From Thiohalocapsa sp. PB-PSB1 (GTDB lineage: Bacteria > Pseudomonadota > Gammaproteobacteria > Chromatiales > Chromatiaceae), in assembly GCA_016745215.1 (NCBI GenBank), contig CP050890.1, positions 1,550,001 through 1,614,000 on the forward strand: a DNA stretch of 64,000 nucleotides. Reading direction: 5' to 3'. This document shows, piece by piece, positions 9,038 through 16,837 of the stretch. Position 1 is the first letter of the stretch; each line of letters begins with the position of its first letter. Both the position numbers and the translations under genes were made by a program. The notes below the pieces were generated by a model, which made no database searches, had not been told where the DNA came from, and was given only the letters and a program-made list of their open reading frames with translations.

Positions 9038-9604
9038 ATGCAATATCAGAGCAAGCAATATCCGACAGTGCATGGCATCCTGCCCGCCCTGATTTTGTTG
9101 CTTACGATCCTTGTGCCGCAAACGGGCGCCGCACGGCCGGATTGCCTGAAGCTCGTCTTTAATCGCTATTGCCTCGGTGGCGACATCGACAACATGGCCC
9201 AACAAATGCCCCCGGCCATGCGTCAAGACCAAGGCGAGCGGATTGCGCTGATCTACCATGAGGGTCTCGAGCGTGACTATGTGCTTGCCTGGGGCGGAAA
9301 AATATATAAGGTTGTTCGCATTTACCGCACCGCGTCGCAGCTGCGCTATGAAGAACTCTATCGACTGCTGCGCAACAAATATGGCGAAGGTGCGGACCAA
9401 AGCTCTTTCCCATCCACGGCACATACCCCGGGACGCAAGCAAATCGCCATCCGCCGCGGCGAGGGTTATGCGGCACATGTTTGGCCTCTATCCCAGGGAT
9501 GGCATCCAAAACTCAGCTGGACCCGTGAATTGGGTCTGGCGCTTGCCTATGTTGCGGATGCTCTTGATCAGGAGCAGGCCAAGACCAGTAACAGCGGATA
9601 TTGA
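9038..9604 (+). CDS. secreted hypothetical protein
   Basis: The 188 aa product begins at the ATG at 9038, chosen because an AGGGG site lies just upstream and a signal peptide follows at once. Residues about 13-33 (ILPALILLLTILVPQTGAA) form the hydrophobic core, with a likely cleavage at GAA/RPD. The mature part has two cysteines close together (DCLKLVFNRYC), which could form a disulfide, and shows no known enzyme motif. It is probably periplasmic. I do not recognise the family. Confidence 0.65.
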   Translation: MQYQSKQYPTVHGILPALILLLTILVPQTGAARPDCLKLVFNRYCLGGDIDNMAQQMPPAMRQDQGERIALIYHEGLERDYVLAWGGKIYKVVRIYRTASQLRYEELYRLLRNKYGEGADQSSFPSTAHTPGRKQIAIRRGEGYAAHVWPLSQGWHPKLSWTRELGLALAYVADALDQEQAKTSNSGY

Positions 9605-9835
9605 GAGTCTTGCGCGGGGCAGAATCTGCCTGCATCAGAATCGCACGCGTACCCGGTAACTCAACAGTGTCTTGCTCTCGGTGGAGACATCGAGCTTCCG
9701 TTTGACCCTATACCTAGTGATCTTATCAGCATTGACCTTGTCGTGCGGGACGCTTTCGCTGAGAATGCTCTAGTCGCCACGGATGGTCTCGCGCAGGATG
9801 GCCAGCGGCTGCGGCTCGGATTTGGCGGTTCGTAA
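9605..9835. other. convergent intergenic gap
   Basis: About 230 bases lie between two genes that converge here. No clear terminator hairpin with a T tract was seen. Confidence 0.35.
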
Positions 9836-10456
9836 TCAGGGTCGAATCCGAATCGGCGTACCATCGTCCACCGCACGCCAGATGACCTCCATCGGCACAT
9901 TGCGCACAGCAATGCAGCCGTGGGTGTGATCGAAGTACTGCATCAGCCAGCCAAGCCAACCCCAACCGTTTACCTGGCCGTGGATCATGATCAGCCCACC
10001 TGGATCATCGCCTCGCTCCTTTGCTGCCGCAATATCGTTTGCATCCGGATAGGAGACGTGCAGGGAACGGTAGCAACAGCTGCCCGGGTTACGCCAGTCG
10101 AGAACATACTCGCCCTCCGGCGTGCGCAGATCCCCCTCGCGTTGCTTATGGCCGATCGGAACACCGCCGAGAGCCACACGCCAGCTGCGGTAGGGTTGGC
10201 CTTCGCGGATCAGATACAAGCGTCGTTCAGACTTATCCACCAGCACCGAATCAGCCTTTGGTGGGTTCTCCGCGAGCCATTGCGGGATCTGGTACTCGAA
10301 CTGGCGCAGCAGGCCGATGAAAACGAGGGCCGGAAGCAAAAAGACAATCGGCAGCAGCAATAAGCGCAACCAGGGAGGGTGCGGTCGGACGCGCTCCTGC
10401 TCTGGCGTATCCGGGGCCATGGTTGCTTGCAAAGCATTTGGATCGGGCTCTGTCAT
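9836..10456 (-). CDS. L,D-transpeptidase (YkuD domain), membrane-anchored
   Basis: The 206 aa protein has a cytoplasmic N-terminus, one membrane segment near residues 30-50 (LLLLPIVFLLPALVFIGLL) and a periplasmic YkuD domain. The catalytic region is MIHGQVN followed by HTHGCIAVRN, where Cys is the nucleophile and the second His is part of the catalytic set; it varies slightly from the usual SHGC. It probably forms 3-3 crosslinks in peptidoglycan or attaches proteins to it. A lipoprotein paralogue lies at 48302-48823 and shares GHK, EGD, RTPEG and LDWRNP motifs. Confidence 0.85.
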   Translation of the reverse strand: MTEPDPNALQATMAPDTPEQERVRPHPPWLRLLLLPIVFLLPALVFIGLLRQFEYQIPQWLAENPPKADSVLVDKSERRLYLIREGQPYRSWRVALGGVPIGHKQREGDLRTPEGEYVLDWRNPGSCCYRSLHVSYPDANDIAAAKERGDDPGGLIMIHGQVNGWGWLGWLMQYFDHTHGCIAVRNVPMEVIWRAVDDGTPIRIRP

Positions 10457-10646
10457 CGGCGCAGGCGTCGTTATTGGTGCTTGATTCCCGACTGCGAGGC
10501 TCCGAAGGCAGTTTGATAGATGAGCAATTCAGTCGCATCACAGTCCGCACGCCTGTAACGATATCACCGGAGCGAGGCTTTCGGCAATGCCGCGAAGACG
10601 TTCCTCGGGGCGAAAATCCTTAAGTGATGGTGTAGAAACAAGCTAA

Positions 10647-12022
10647 GGAACGGAAATTAGATAACTTGTGCAGCTTATCAGAAGGGAGAAGGTATAGTAT
10701 CATTTTAGCCTCTGCAACCAAGCCAAACTTCTGGAGACCTAAATGGAGCGTTATTCCCCCCAAGTAGAGGAATCGATGCGTCGTTTCTATATGGGCCTGA
10801 ATGAGAAAGATCGCCGTCTGTATGCAGGCTTAGAAGCCTTGAAGTATGGTCGCGGTGGTCGCGTGTATATTGCGGAGGTACTGGGTTGCAGCCGAAACAC
10901 CGTAAGCAAAGGCGCGCGCGAGATGAGCGGTTTATCTGAGCGCGAGGTACACGAGCAGCTTCGCGGGGACAAAGTCGGGACCAAGCCCCGGGTGCGCAAA
11001 CCTGGTGGTGGTCGTCGCCCCTATGAGCAGACGTGGGGGCCATCGTTGGACGAGAAGTTCCTGGCGGTTCTACGCCATCATACCGCGGGCGATCCGATGG
11101 ATGAAAAGGTCCGCTGGACGAACCTCACCCTGGGTGAGATTGTCGCGGCATTGCGAGAAGATCATCAGATCCAGATCAGCCAATGGGTCGTGCGCAAGCT
11201 GTTAAAAAAACATGGCTACCGTCGCCGCAAAGCGCAGAAGAAAACGACCATGAAGGACGAGATCAAACACCGCGATGCCCAATTTGAGAAGATCACGCAA
11301 CTCAAAGCCGCCGATCAGGCCGCGGGCAATCCGATCGTCAGCATGGATACCAAGAAGAAAGAAAATCTTGGCAATTTTTACCGTGACGGGCAGTTGTATA
11401 CCTTAGAAGCCCTGCACACCTACGACCATGATTTCAACAGCTTTGCTGAAGGGGTCATCATTCCGCATAGCTTCTATGACATCAAGCATAATGTCGGCTA
11501 CATCCAACTCGGGAATAGCCACGATACCAGTGAATTTGCCTGCGACAGTTTTCGGCATTGGTGGTGTAACCACGGTCGCCTACACTATCCCAGCGCTACC
11601 TCCATCCTGGTGCTGTGCGATGGGGGCGGGAGTAACAGTTCCCGTCACTACCTCTTTAAACAGGACTTGCAGAGCCTCGCCGATGAGCTTGGGATCGAAA
11701 TTCGCATTGCTCATTATCCGCCCTACTGTTCTAAGTACAATCCCATCGAACACCGTCTCTTTCCCCATGTGACCCGTGCCTGCCAAGGCGTGATTTTCAC
11801 CAGTACCGAGTTGGTCAAGGAACTCATGGAAAACACCCACACTTCAACTGGACTCAAGGCGTTCGTTCATGTCATCGATAAGGTCTATGAAACGGGGCGA
11901 AAAGTGGCGGCAGATTTCAAGCAAAACATGCGCATCCTCTTTGATACGTTTTTGCCAGCATGGAATTATCGCGCCGTTCCTGCTGCTTCTCAGGAGTGCA
12001 CAAGTTAATAAATTTCTATTCC
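10647..12022 (+). mobile_element. ISAzo13-like insertion sequence, about 1376 bp
   Basis: The element has imperfect terminal inverted repeats: GGAACGGAAATTAG at the left and, read in from the right end, GGAATAGAAATTTA. Both arms continue to a shared AACTTGTGCA. It is flanked by the same three bases TAA on both sides, and removing it restores the sequence of the uninterrupted repeat at 56978. This defines the insertion precisely; TA alone plus one element base is an equally possible reading of the target duplication. It carries one intact transposase gene. Confidence 0.85.
10743..12008 (+). CDS. ISAzo13 family transposase
   Basis: The 421 aa product is full length for the family. An N-terminal helix-turn-helix region (residues about 20-70, AEVLGCSRNTVSKG) precedes the RKPGGGRRP linker and a DDE-type catalytic core. 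The candidate catalytic residues are the Asp in SMDTKKKENLG, the Asp in LCDGGGSNSSRH, and the Glu in SKYNPIEHRLF. It should bind the terminal repeats of its element and catalyse cut-and-paste or copy transposition. The frame is uninterrupted and lies wholly within the terminal repeats, so the element may still be active. Confidence 0.92.
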   Translation: MERYSPQVEESMRRFYMGLNEKDRRLYAGLEALKYGRGGRVYIAEVLGCSRNTVSKGAREMSGLSEREVHEQLRGDKVGTKPRVRKPGGGRRPYEQTWGPSLDEKFLAVLRHHTAGDPMDEKVRWTNLTLGEIVAALREDHQIQISQWVVRKLLKKHGYRRRKAQKKTTMKDEIKHRDAQFEKITQLKAADQAAGNPIVSMDTKKKENLGNFYRDGQLYTLEALHTYDHDFNSFAEGVIIPHSFYDIKHNVGYIQLGNSHDTSEFACDSFRHWWCNHGRLHYPSATSILVLCDGGGSNSSRHYLFKQDLQSLADELGIEIRIAHYPPYCSKYNPIEHRLFPHVTRACQGVIFTSTELVKELMENTHTSTGLKAFVHVIDKVYETGRKVAADFKQNMRILFDTFLPAWNYRAVPAASQECTS

Positions 12023-12139
12023 TAAACAGGTTTTTGGCTTGGGTGTCGCCTGCCGACTCATTCGGTACCGCTATCGGCGTCGGATCGGTATCGGTATCAA
12101 CGTCGGTATCGGCGTCGGTATCGAACCGACCAACCCATC

Positions 12140-12435
12140 CGCCAAGCTCCCCGCTGACCGCGTAGCCACGCTGTCCGCGCTTCGTTAGCATGGCCACACG
12201 ACGATCGAGCAGTGCCTTTTGCTTGCTGTTGTCGTCTGCGCACAACGCATCGCACACCAGCGAGCACGTCCTGAATCGCAGCCCAGTCCAGCGCCGAGCC
12301 TCGTGCGATTTCAAACGACCGGCGTTGATCCTTCGCGTTACGCTGTCCTTTCACATGCTCGCAATAGCGCTAGGCCCAGCCGACAGACTCGATGGCCGCA
12401 CGCTAGACGTCGAGCTTCTTATGACCGAATGGCAT
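12140..12435 (-). pseudogene. decayed four-helix-bundle (S23/IVP family) gene
   Basis: Read on the minus strand from an ATG at 12435, the sequence gives MPFGHKKLDV, a stop, RAAIESVGWA, another stop, then FEIARGSALDWAAIQDVLAG. After a frameshift it continues with CDALCADDNSKQKALLDR and MLTKRGQRGYAV. These are hallmarks of the four-helix-bundle proteins related to those encoded in 23S rRNA intervening sequences. At least two stops and one frameshift make it non-functional. A second, independently decayed copy is at 57120-57491. Confidence 0.75.
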
Positions 12436-12548
12436 AGGGCGTTTTCTCTCTCGATTCCGATTCCGATTCCGATAGCGGCCCCGACCCCGATTGCACTCCG
12501 CCGATGTCTGGATAGCGTTGTATGGGTTAATCATGAACCGCTACTTAG

Positions 12549-13017
12549 GGGAATACGCGAACGGTGCTTTGGAAGGAGTACGAGTCGCGAGTCGTTGGGA
12601 AGGGGAAGCTGCAGGGATCGACAGCGTCGCCTGTTGTACTCGTTGGCGGGCAAGTCCGCACGAAAATCTCCATGATGTGGATGAACGCGATGGGCGATAG
12701 TCCGTTCCCAGCGGTCCTTGTCTGTCTACCAACGCTCAACTGGCAACGCTCAACTGGGGCATCCAGCGGGAATGTTGGCGAGCGATGGCAGGAACGGATT
12801 TCCACTCCGTCGTGCGGCGACAGAGCGCCCGCATGGCATCTTGACCGACCCTCGATCCTCCTCTAACCTTAGCGCTCGGTCGTTGCTGTATGCGCAGACG
12901 CCGTTGGATTTCCTATCCGTCTATCCATTCCTCTTCGGTCTTTCGGCGGCAGCACTGAAGTGATCGTTCGCGGTAAGTCGCGAAACCATAACAAAATTAA
13001 ACAATAGGAGGGGGAGC
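12549..13017. other. intergenic upstream of nhaD
   Basis: About 470 bases contain no gene. The only structure noticed is an imperfect duplication near 12728-12756 (CAACGCTCAACTGG repeated with a short overlap). The nhaD promoter should lie here; its ribosome-binding site AGGAGGGGG is at 13006-13014. Confidence 0.4.
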
Positions 13018-14466
13018 TTGAAAATCAATCTGGCCAAGCTGTTAGCGTTGATTGCGCTCACGGCATTGTTTCCATCAGCGGCCTTTGCCTCGACTACAGG
13101 CGGGGAGCAGATCGACCTAACGCAGCATTATGTGGGTTTTGCTTCCCTCGTTCTGTTCGTCGTCGCCTATGGCTTTGTGATGGCCGAGGAATACACGCAG
13201 CTGCGCAAGTCCAAGCCTGTGCTGCTGGCGGCCGGTGCAATATGGGCAATGATCGCATACGTCTACGCAAGTCATGATATGCCCCACGCCGCGGAAGTCG
13301 CGGTTCGTCACAACGTCCTCGAGTTCGCCGAGTTATTCTTGTTCCTGCTGGTCGCCATGACCTATATCAACGCTATGGACGAGCGGTTGGTATTCGATTC
13401 CCTGCGGGCTTGGCTGGTTCGCTCTGGTTTTTCCTACCGCCAGCTTTTCTGGCTCACCGGCGTGCTTGCCTTCTTCATCTCGCCGGTGGCCGATAACCTG
13501 ACGACCGCCCTGCTGATGTGCGCGGTGGTGTTGGCGGTGGGGCGAGACAATGTGCATTTTGTCTCGATCGCCTGTATCAATATCGTGGTGGCCGCAAACG
13601 CTGGAGGTGCCTTCAGCCCGTTTGGCGACATCACTACCCTGATGGTGTGGCAAAAGGGAATTCTGAACTTCTGGACCTTTTTCCTTCTTTTCGTTCCGTC
13701 TCTGGTCAACTGGTTAGTACCGGCCTTGATCATGAGTTTTGAAGTGCCCGGGGAGCGGCCTGCCGCATCCTGCGAGATCGTGGTGATGAAGCGCGGGGCG
13801 AAACGCGTCATCCTCCTATTCCTCTGCACCATCGCAACCGCGGTGAGCTTCCACAACTACCTGCATCTACCGCCGATGCTGGGCATGATGACGGGCTTGG
13901 CATACCTCAAGATCTTCGGTTACTACTTGAAAAAGACCTTCGATGCCGAGGTTGCCCTAAAGCGGCGTAAGACCGATTTCAACCAGCTGCAGCTCGGTGA
14001 CATCGTCCCCTTCGACATTTTCAAGAATGTCGCCCGTGCAGAATGGGATACCCTGATGTTCTTCTATGGAGTGATCCTCTGTGTCGGCGGATTGGGCTTC
14101 ATCGGCTACCTGGCCCTGACATCTCAGGTGATGTACGTAGACTGGGGTGCAACGGCGGCCAATATCATGGTCGGCATCCTGTCTGCCATCGTTGACAACA
14201 TCCCGGTAATGTTCGCTGTTTTGACCATGCATCCCGACATGTCCGCGGGCCAGTGGCTGCTGGTCACTCTCACTGCCGGGGTAGGCGGGAGCATGCTCTC
14301 GATCGGCTCGGCCGCAGGTGTTGCCCTGATGGGGCAGGCCCGGGGCATGTACACTTTTTTTAGTCACTTGCGGTGGACACCGATCATTGCATTGGGGTAT
14401 TTCACCAGCATCCTAGTCCACTTCTTGGTGAATGGTGCGCAATTCGCGCTCCCAGTCGTGCGATGA
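13018..14466 (+). CDS. nhaD: NhaD-type sodium/proton antiporter
   Basis: The 482 aa protein belongs to the ion transporter superfamily. It exports sodium in exchange for protons across the inner membrane, supporting salt and pH tolerance. It has a cleavable-looking N-terminal hydrophobic segment (residues 5-25) and about eleven more membrane helices. Conserved regions include FISPVADNLTTALLMCAVVLA near residue 160, ANAGGAFSPFGDITTLMVW near residue 193, and SAIVDNIPVMFAVL in the C-terminal half; the Asp and Asn residues are likely ion ligands. The start is a TTG at 13018, chosen because the very strong AGGAGGGGG lies right before it and no ATG fits. It stands alone, about 200 bases before a CBS gene. 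Confidence 0.9.
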   Translation: MKINLAKLLALIALTALFPSAAFASTTGGEQIDLTQHYVGFASLVLFVVAYGFVMAEEYTQLRKSKPVLLAAGAIWAMIAYVYASHDMPHAAEVAVRHNVLEFAELFLFLLVAMTYINAMDERLVFDSLRAWLVRSGFSYRQLFWLTGVLAFFISPVADNLTTALLMCAVVLAVGRDNVHFVSIACINIVVAANAGGAFSPFGDITTLMVWQKGILNFWTFFLLFVPSLVNWLVPALIMSFEVPGERPAASCEIVVMKRGAKRVILLFLCTIATAVSFHNYLHLPPMLGMMTGLAYLKIFGYYLKKTFDAEVALKRRKTDFNQLQLGDIVPFDIFKNVARAEWDTLMFFYGVILCVGGLGFIGYLALTSQVMYVDWGATAANIMVGILSAIVDNIPVMFAVLTMHPDMSAGQWLLVTLTAGVGGSMLSIGSAAGVALMGQARGMYTFFSHLRWTPIIALGYFTSILVHFLVNGAQFALPVVR

Positions 14467-14672
14467 GGACCCAGCGGACAAACCCAGCCGGACTGCATAC
14501 GTTCGACTAGTATTCGTCTCCTTGTGGGTGTCGGGCGCGGCCTGCCTTTGCCTTTCTCAGCAATGGCCATATTCACAAATGGCTACGTATCGAGCGCTGC
14601 ATTGTCCAGTTTCGCAAGCGGAGCTGTGCGACGTGCACCTTTAATATACAGCTTCAGCCAACGGAGGCTCCA

Positions 14673-15128
14673 GTGGATGTAAAAGCAGTTCTAGCGGCCA
14701 AGGTCGACACGATCAATGCCGTACGACCAGAAGCCGCTTTGTCCGAGGCGGTCAGCTTGCTTAACGAAAAGAACGTCGGCGCGATCCTGGTGCTGGAGGA
14801 AAGCGGCAAAGTCGCTGGTATTCTTTCGGAGCGCGACGTTATCAGGTACCTTTCTCAGGCCGATAATCTAGGTTTGGATGCTAAGGCGGCCGATCTGATG
14901 ACCAAAGACGTCATCGCGTGCACGCCGGATACCTCGCTGGATTCTGCCATCTCCGCTATGACCAAGCGAATGATCCGCCACCTCCCGGTGATGGAAGGCG
15001 ACCGGCCCCTGGGATTACTCAGCATCAAGGATGCATTGACATACCGTCTTCTGCTGTTGGAGCAGGGTGAAGAGCCGCGCTTTAAGCGCTGGTTCGAGCA
15101 AGGGCGCGTTTACTCCCTTCGCGAGTGA
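14673..15128 (+). CDS. CBS-domain protein
   Basis: The 151 aa protein consists of a CBS pair (residues about 10-65 and 78-130). These modules usually bind adenine nucleotides and act as energy sensors. Typical motifs are VGAILVLEE, GILSERDVIRYL and GLLSIKDAL. The start is a GTG at 14673 with GGAGG upstream. No effector domain is fused, so it probably regulates another protein; the nhaD gene just upstream is a candidate partner by position only. Confidence 0.85.
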   Translation: MDVKAVLAAKVDTINAVRPEAALSEAVSLLNEKNVGAILVLEESGKVAGILSERDVIRYLSQADNLGLDAKAADLMTKDVIACTPDTSLDSAISAMTKRMIRHLPVMEGDRPLGLLSIKDALTYRLLLLEQGEEPRFKRWFEQGRVYSLRE

Positions 15129-15350
15129 AGCCTCGGGCGATGCGATTGTTGGCCTGCTCATAGCCGGCACCGGTCCAGGTCGGACGTCCTCTGGCATATC
15201 CCAGGCAATTTAGCCCATATGTCTGCATCCCTGACGCCGACCGCTGTCTTCTTAGAGACTGTCTAGAAAGGGCAGTCTCTTACTTTGGTCATCGGTGGGT
15301 CGAACAACGCGGCGGGCTTGTGCTCCGCCGCCGCGAGCAAGCGAGGTCGT

Positions 15351-15630
15351 GGAGCGCCGGCCTACTGGGAGCGCCAGCTTTCTAGCCGGCCTACTGGGAG
15401 CGCCGGCTTTCTAGCCGGCTTCACCTGATACGGGTTCGATGCCCGCATCAGCCGATCTTGCGGCCGGAGCGATTTGGCACGCCACCTTCCGCATATCCAG
15501 CTCGGATGGATTTGGTTCGGGGCTTTCGCGATGTCCTATGACTTTGGCGCAGCATTGAGCTGCACCAAAGCCGGGCCGGCTAGAAAGCCGGCGGTCCCAG
15601 TGAGCTGCGCCAAAGCCGGGCCGGCTAGAA
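15351..15630. repeat. REP-like palindrome cluster
   Basis: Positions 15351-15420 hold repeated units of the type GGGAGCGCCGGCTTTCTAGCCGGC, each able to fold. Positions 15542-15630 hold the same family in inverse orientation: GAGCTGCRCCAAAGCCGGGCCGGCTAGAAA twice, joined by GCCGGCGGTCCCAGT. They lie in the long gap between the CBS gene and the convergent osmC gene, a typical place for REP elements. A further partial copy is at 16627-16672. Confidence 0.7.
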
Positions 15631-15703
15631 AAAATGTTCACGAAAGGGCATGAAAGAAAAACTTTTTATATCAATTAGTTATCCTGCTTTCGGGAATAGC
15701 TGT

Positions 15704-16156
15704 TCAAGAAGCACTGCTTCTGAGGTCAGCGTCATGCTTTTCACGAACCGCAGACTTGTCGTACACATTAATGGGTAATGTATTCATCTTGCAGATTGTC
15801 TCGTGTACCGTGCATTTGCCGGACACGCGCTTGATTGCCTCGGCCCTGGCTCCGATTTCGGCATTCGGCAAGTTGATGCTGACCGCGAGGTCCCTCAAAT
15901 GGGCAGGGTTGGTGGCTTTTTCGTAGCTGATTTCCACCGTCATGTCTGACGAATCGATGCCGACTTGGTTGCAGTACTGGACTACAAACGCGGCGATGCA
16001 TGAAGACAAAGACGCGACGAAGTAATCGGGTGGTGTCGGGTGCCGGCCCTTACCGCCCCAATCGGGAGTTGGAGGAACGTCGTTTAGGATCTTGTGCTCC
16101 CCGACGTTGGTCTCGAAAACCATGTCGCCACAATGTCGTGATGTGATTAATTGCAT
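15704..16156 (-). CDS. OsmC family peroxiredoxin-like protein
   Basis: The 150 aa protein fits the OsmC/Ohr superfamily, which reduces organic hydroperoxides using a cysteine pair. The two expected cysteines are in SLSSCIAAFV near residue 53 and GKCTVHETIC near residue 115, and the GGKGRHPTPPDYF loop precedes the first. A strong GGGGGG ribosome-binding site lies just upstream of the ATG. The C-terminus (about 20 residues) is polar and probably disordered. The gene is alone on this strand, and the specific substrate cannot be told. Confidence 0.8.
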   Translation of the reverse strand: MQLITSRHCGDMVFETNVGEHKILNDVPPTPDWGGKGRHPTPPDYFVASLSSCIAAFVVQYCNQVGIDSSDMTVEISYEKATNPAHLRDLAVSINLPNAEIGARAEAIKRVSGKCTVHETICKMNTLPINVYDKSAVREKHDADLRSSAS

Positions 16157-16837
16157 TTATGCCCCCCTTCATCAAGAAATGCGCGCTCGCTCCGGCACGC
16201 ATTTTGTACGCCAGAGCGTTGATCGGCATCGGCGCACGCCGTTGGACGTTGAATGCTAGCATGATCGAATGGCGAGAGAACTGCGCATTGTCATTCATGC
16301 AACCGGACCGGGCGAGCTGGAATCCCATTGAGAGTGAGTTCGAGGCTGCCACTGATCGAGCTAAATAGAGGGATGTCCAGCCCGTCGATTAGACATGAAC
16401 TCGGGAGGCAAGCAACGGGCGCCCTCGCTGACGGCATCCTTCCGAACGTCTGCTTTTGGCCGTTTGCTGCCATTAGCCAGGCTAGCGGGAGCGGTATCAG
16501 GGACGTTCTCGGTGTCAGACGATGGCGCGCTCACCGCGGCTGGTTGGACCATCGTCAAAAATCAGCCCCGATTTCGAGTTTTCTGCTGGCTAACTGCACC
16601 TGGTGACACGAATGTTGATTTAACGCCTAGAAAGCCGGCGGTCCCAGTGAGCTGCGCCAAAGCCAGCTTTTACTCTCAGAATCCTATTGCCAGGAAGTTG
16701 CCCAGTTCAGCAAGAATCGGGAATTTGTTGGTGGACAGTTTCCTAATCCTGGCAGCCTGGGCGAATTAATTAACCTGCTACGAAGGCAGCGCCCGAAGCA
16801 AGCACCAAGTCTTTTTAAGTTGCTGAAAATAAAATAT
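16157..16837. other. intergenic, with one REP fragment
   Basis: This 680-base gap contains only a partial copy of the REP-like repeat at 16627-16672 (CTAGAAAGCCGGCGGTCCCAG). Short frames on both strands show no recognisable protein similarity. Confidence 0.4.

Larger units (their letters stand above)
10621..12548. repeat. S23-type repeat element split by an insertion sequence
   Basis: The left end (10621-10646, TAAGTGATGGTGTAGAAAC) and the main body (12023-12548, from TAAACAGG to GAACCGCTACTTAGGG) together match the intact copy at 56978-57604. They are separated by the ISAzo13-like element. The body carries low-complexity arms around a decayed four-helix-bundle gene. The ends of this repeat family form an imperfect terminal inverted repeat (TAAGTGATGGTGCAG against TTAGTAGCGGTTCAT). 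Confidence 0.75.

Noticed and set aside
16361..16769. Several frames of 60-124 codons before the GH63 gene
   Set aside because: Both strands are open in several phases without motifs, and part of the region is REP-like repeat.
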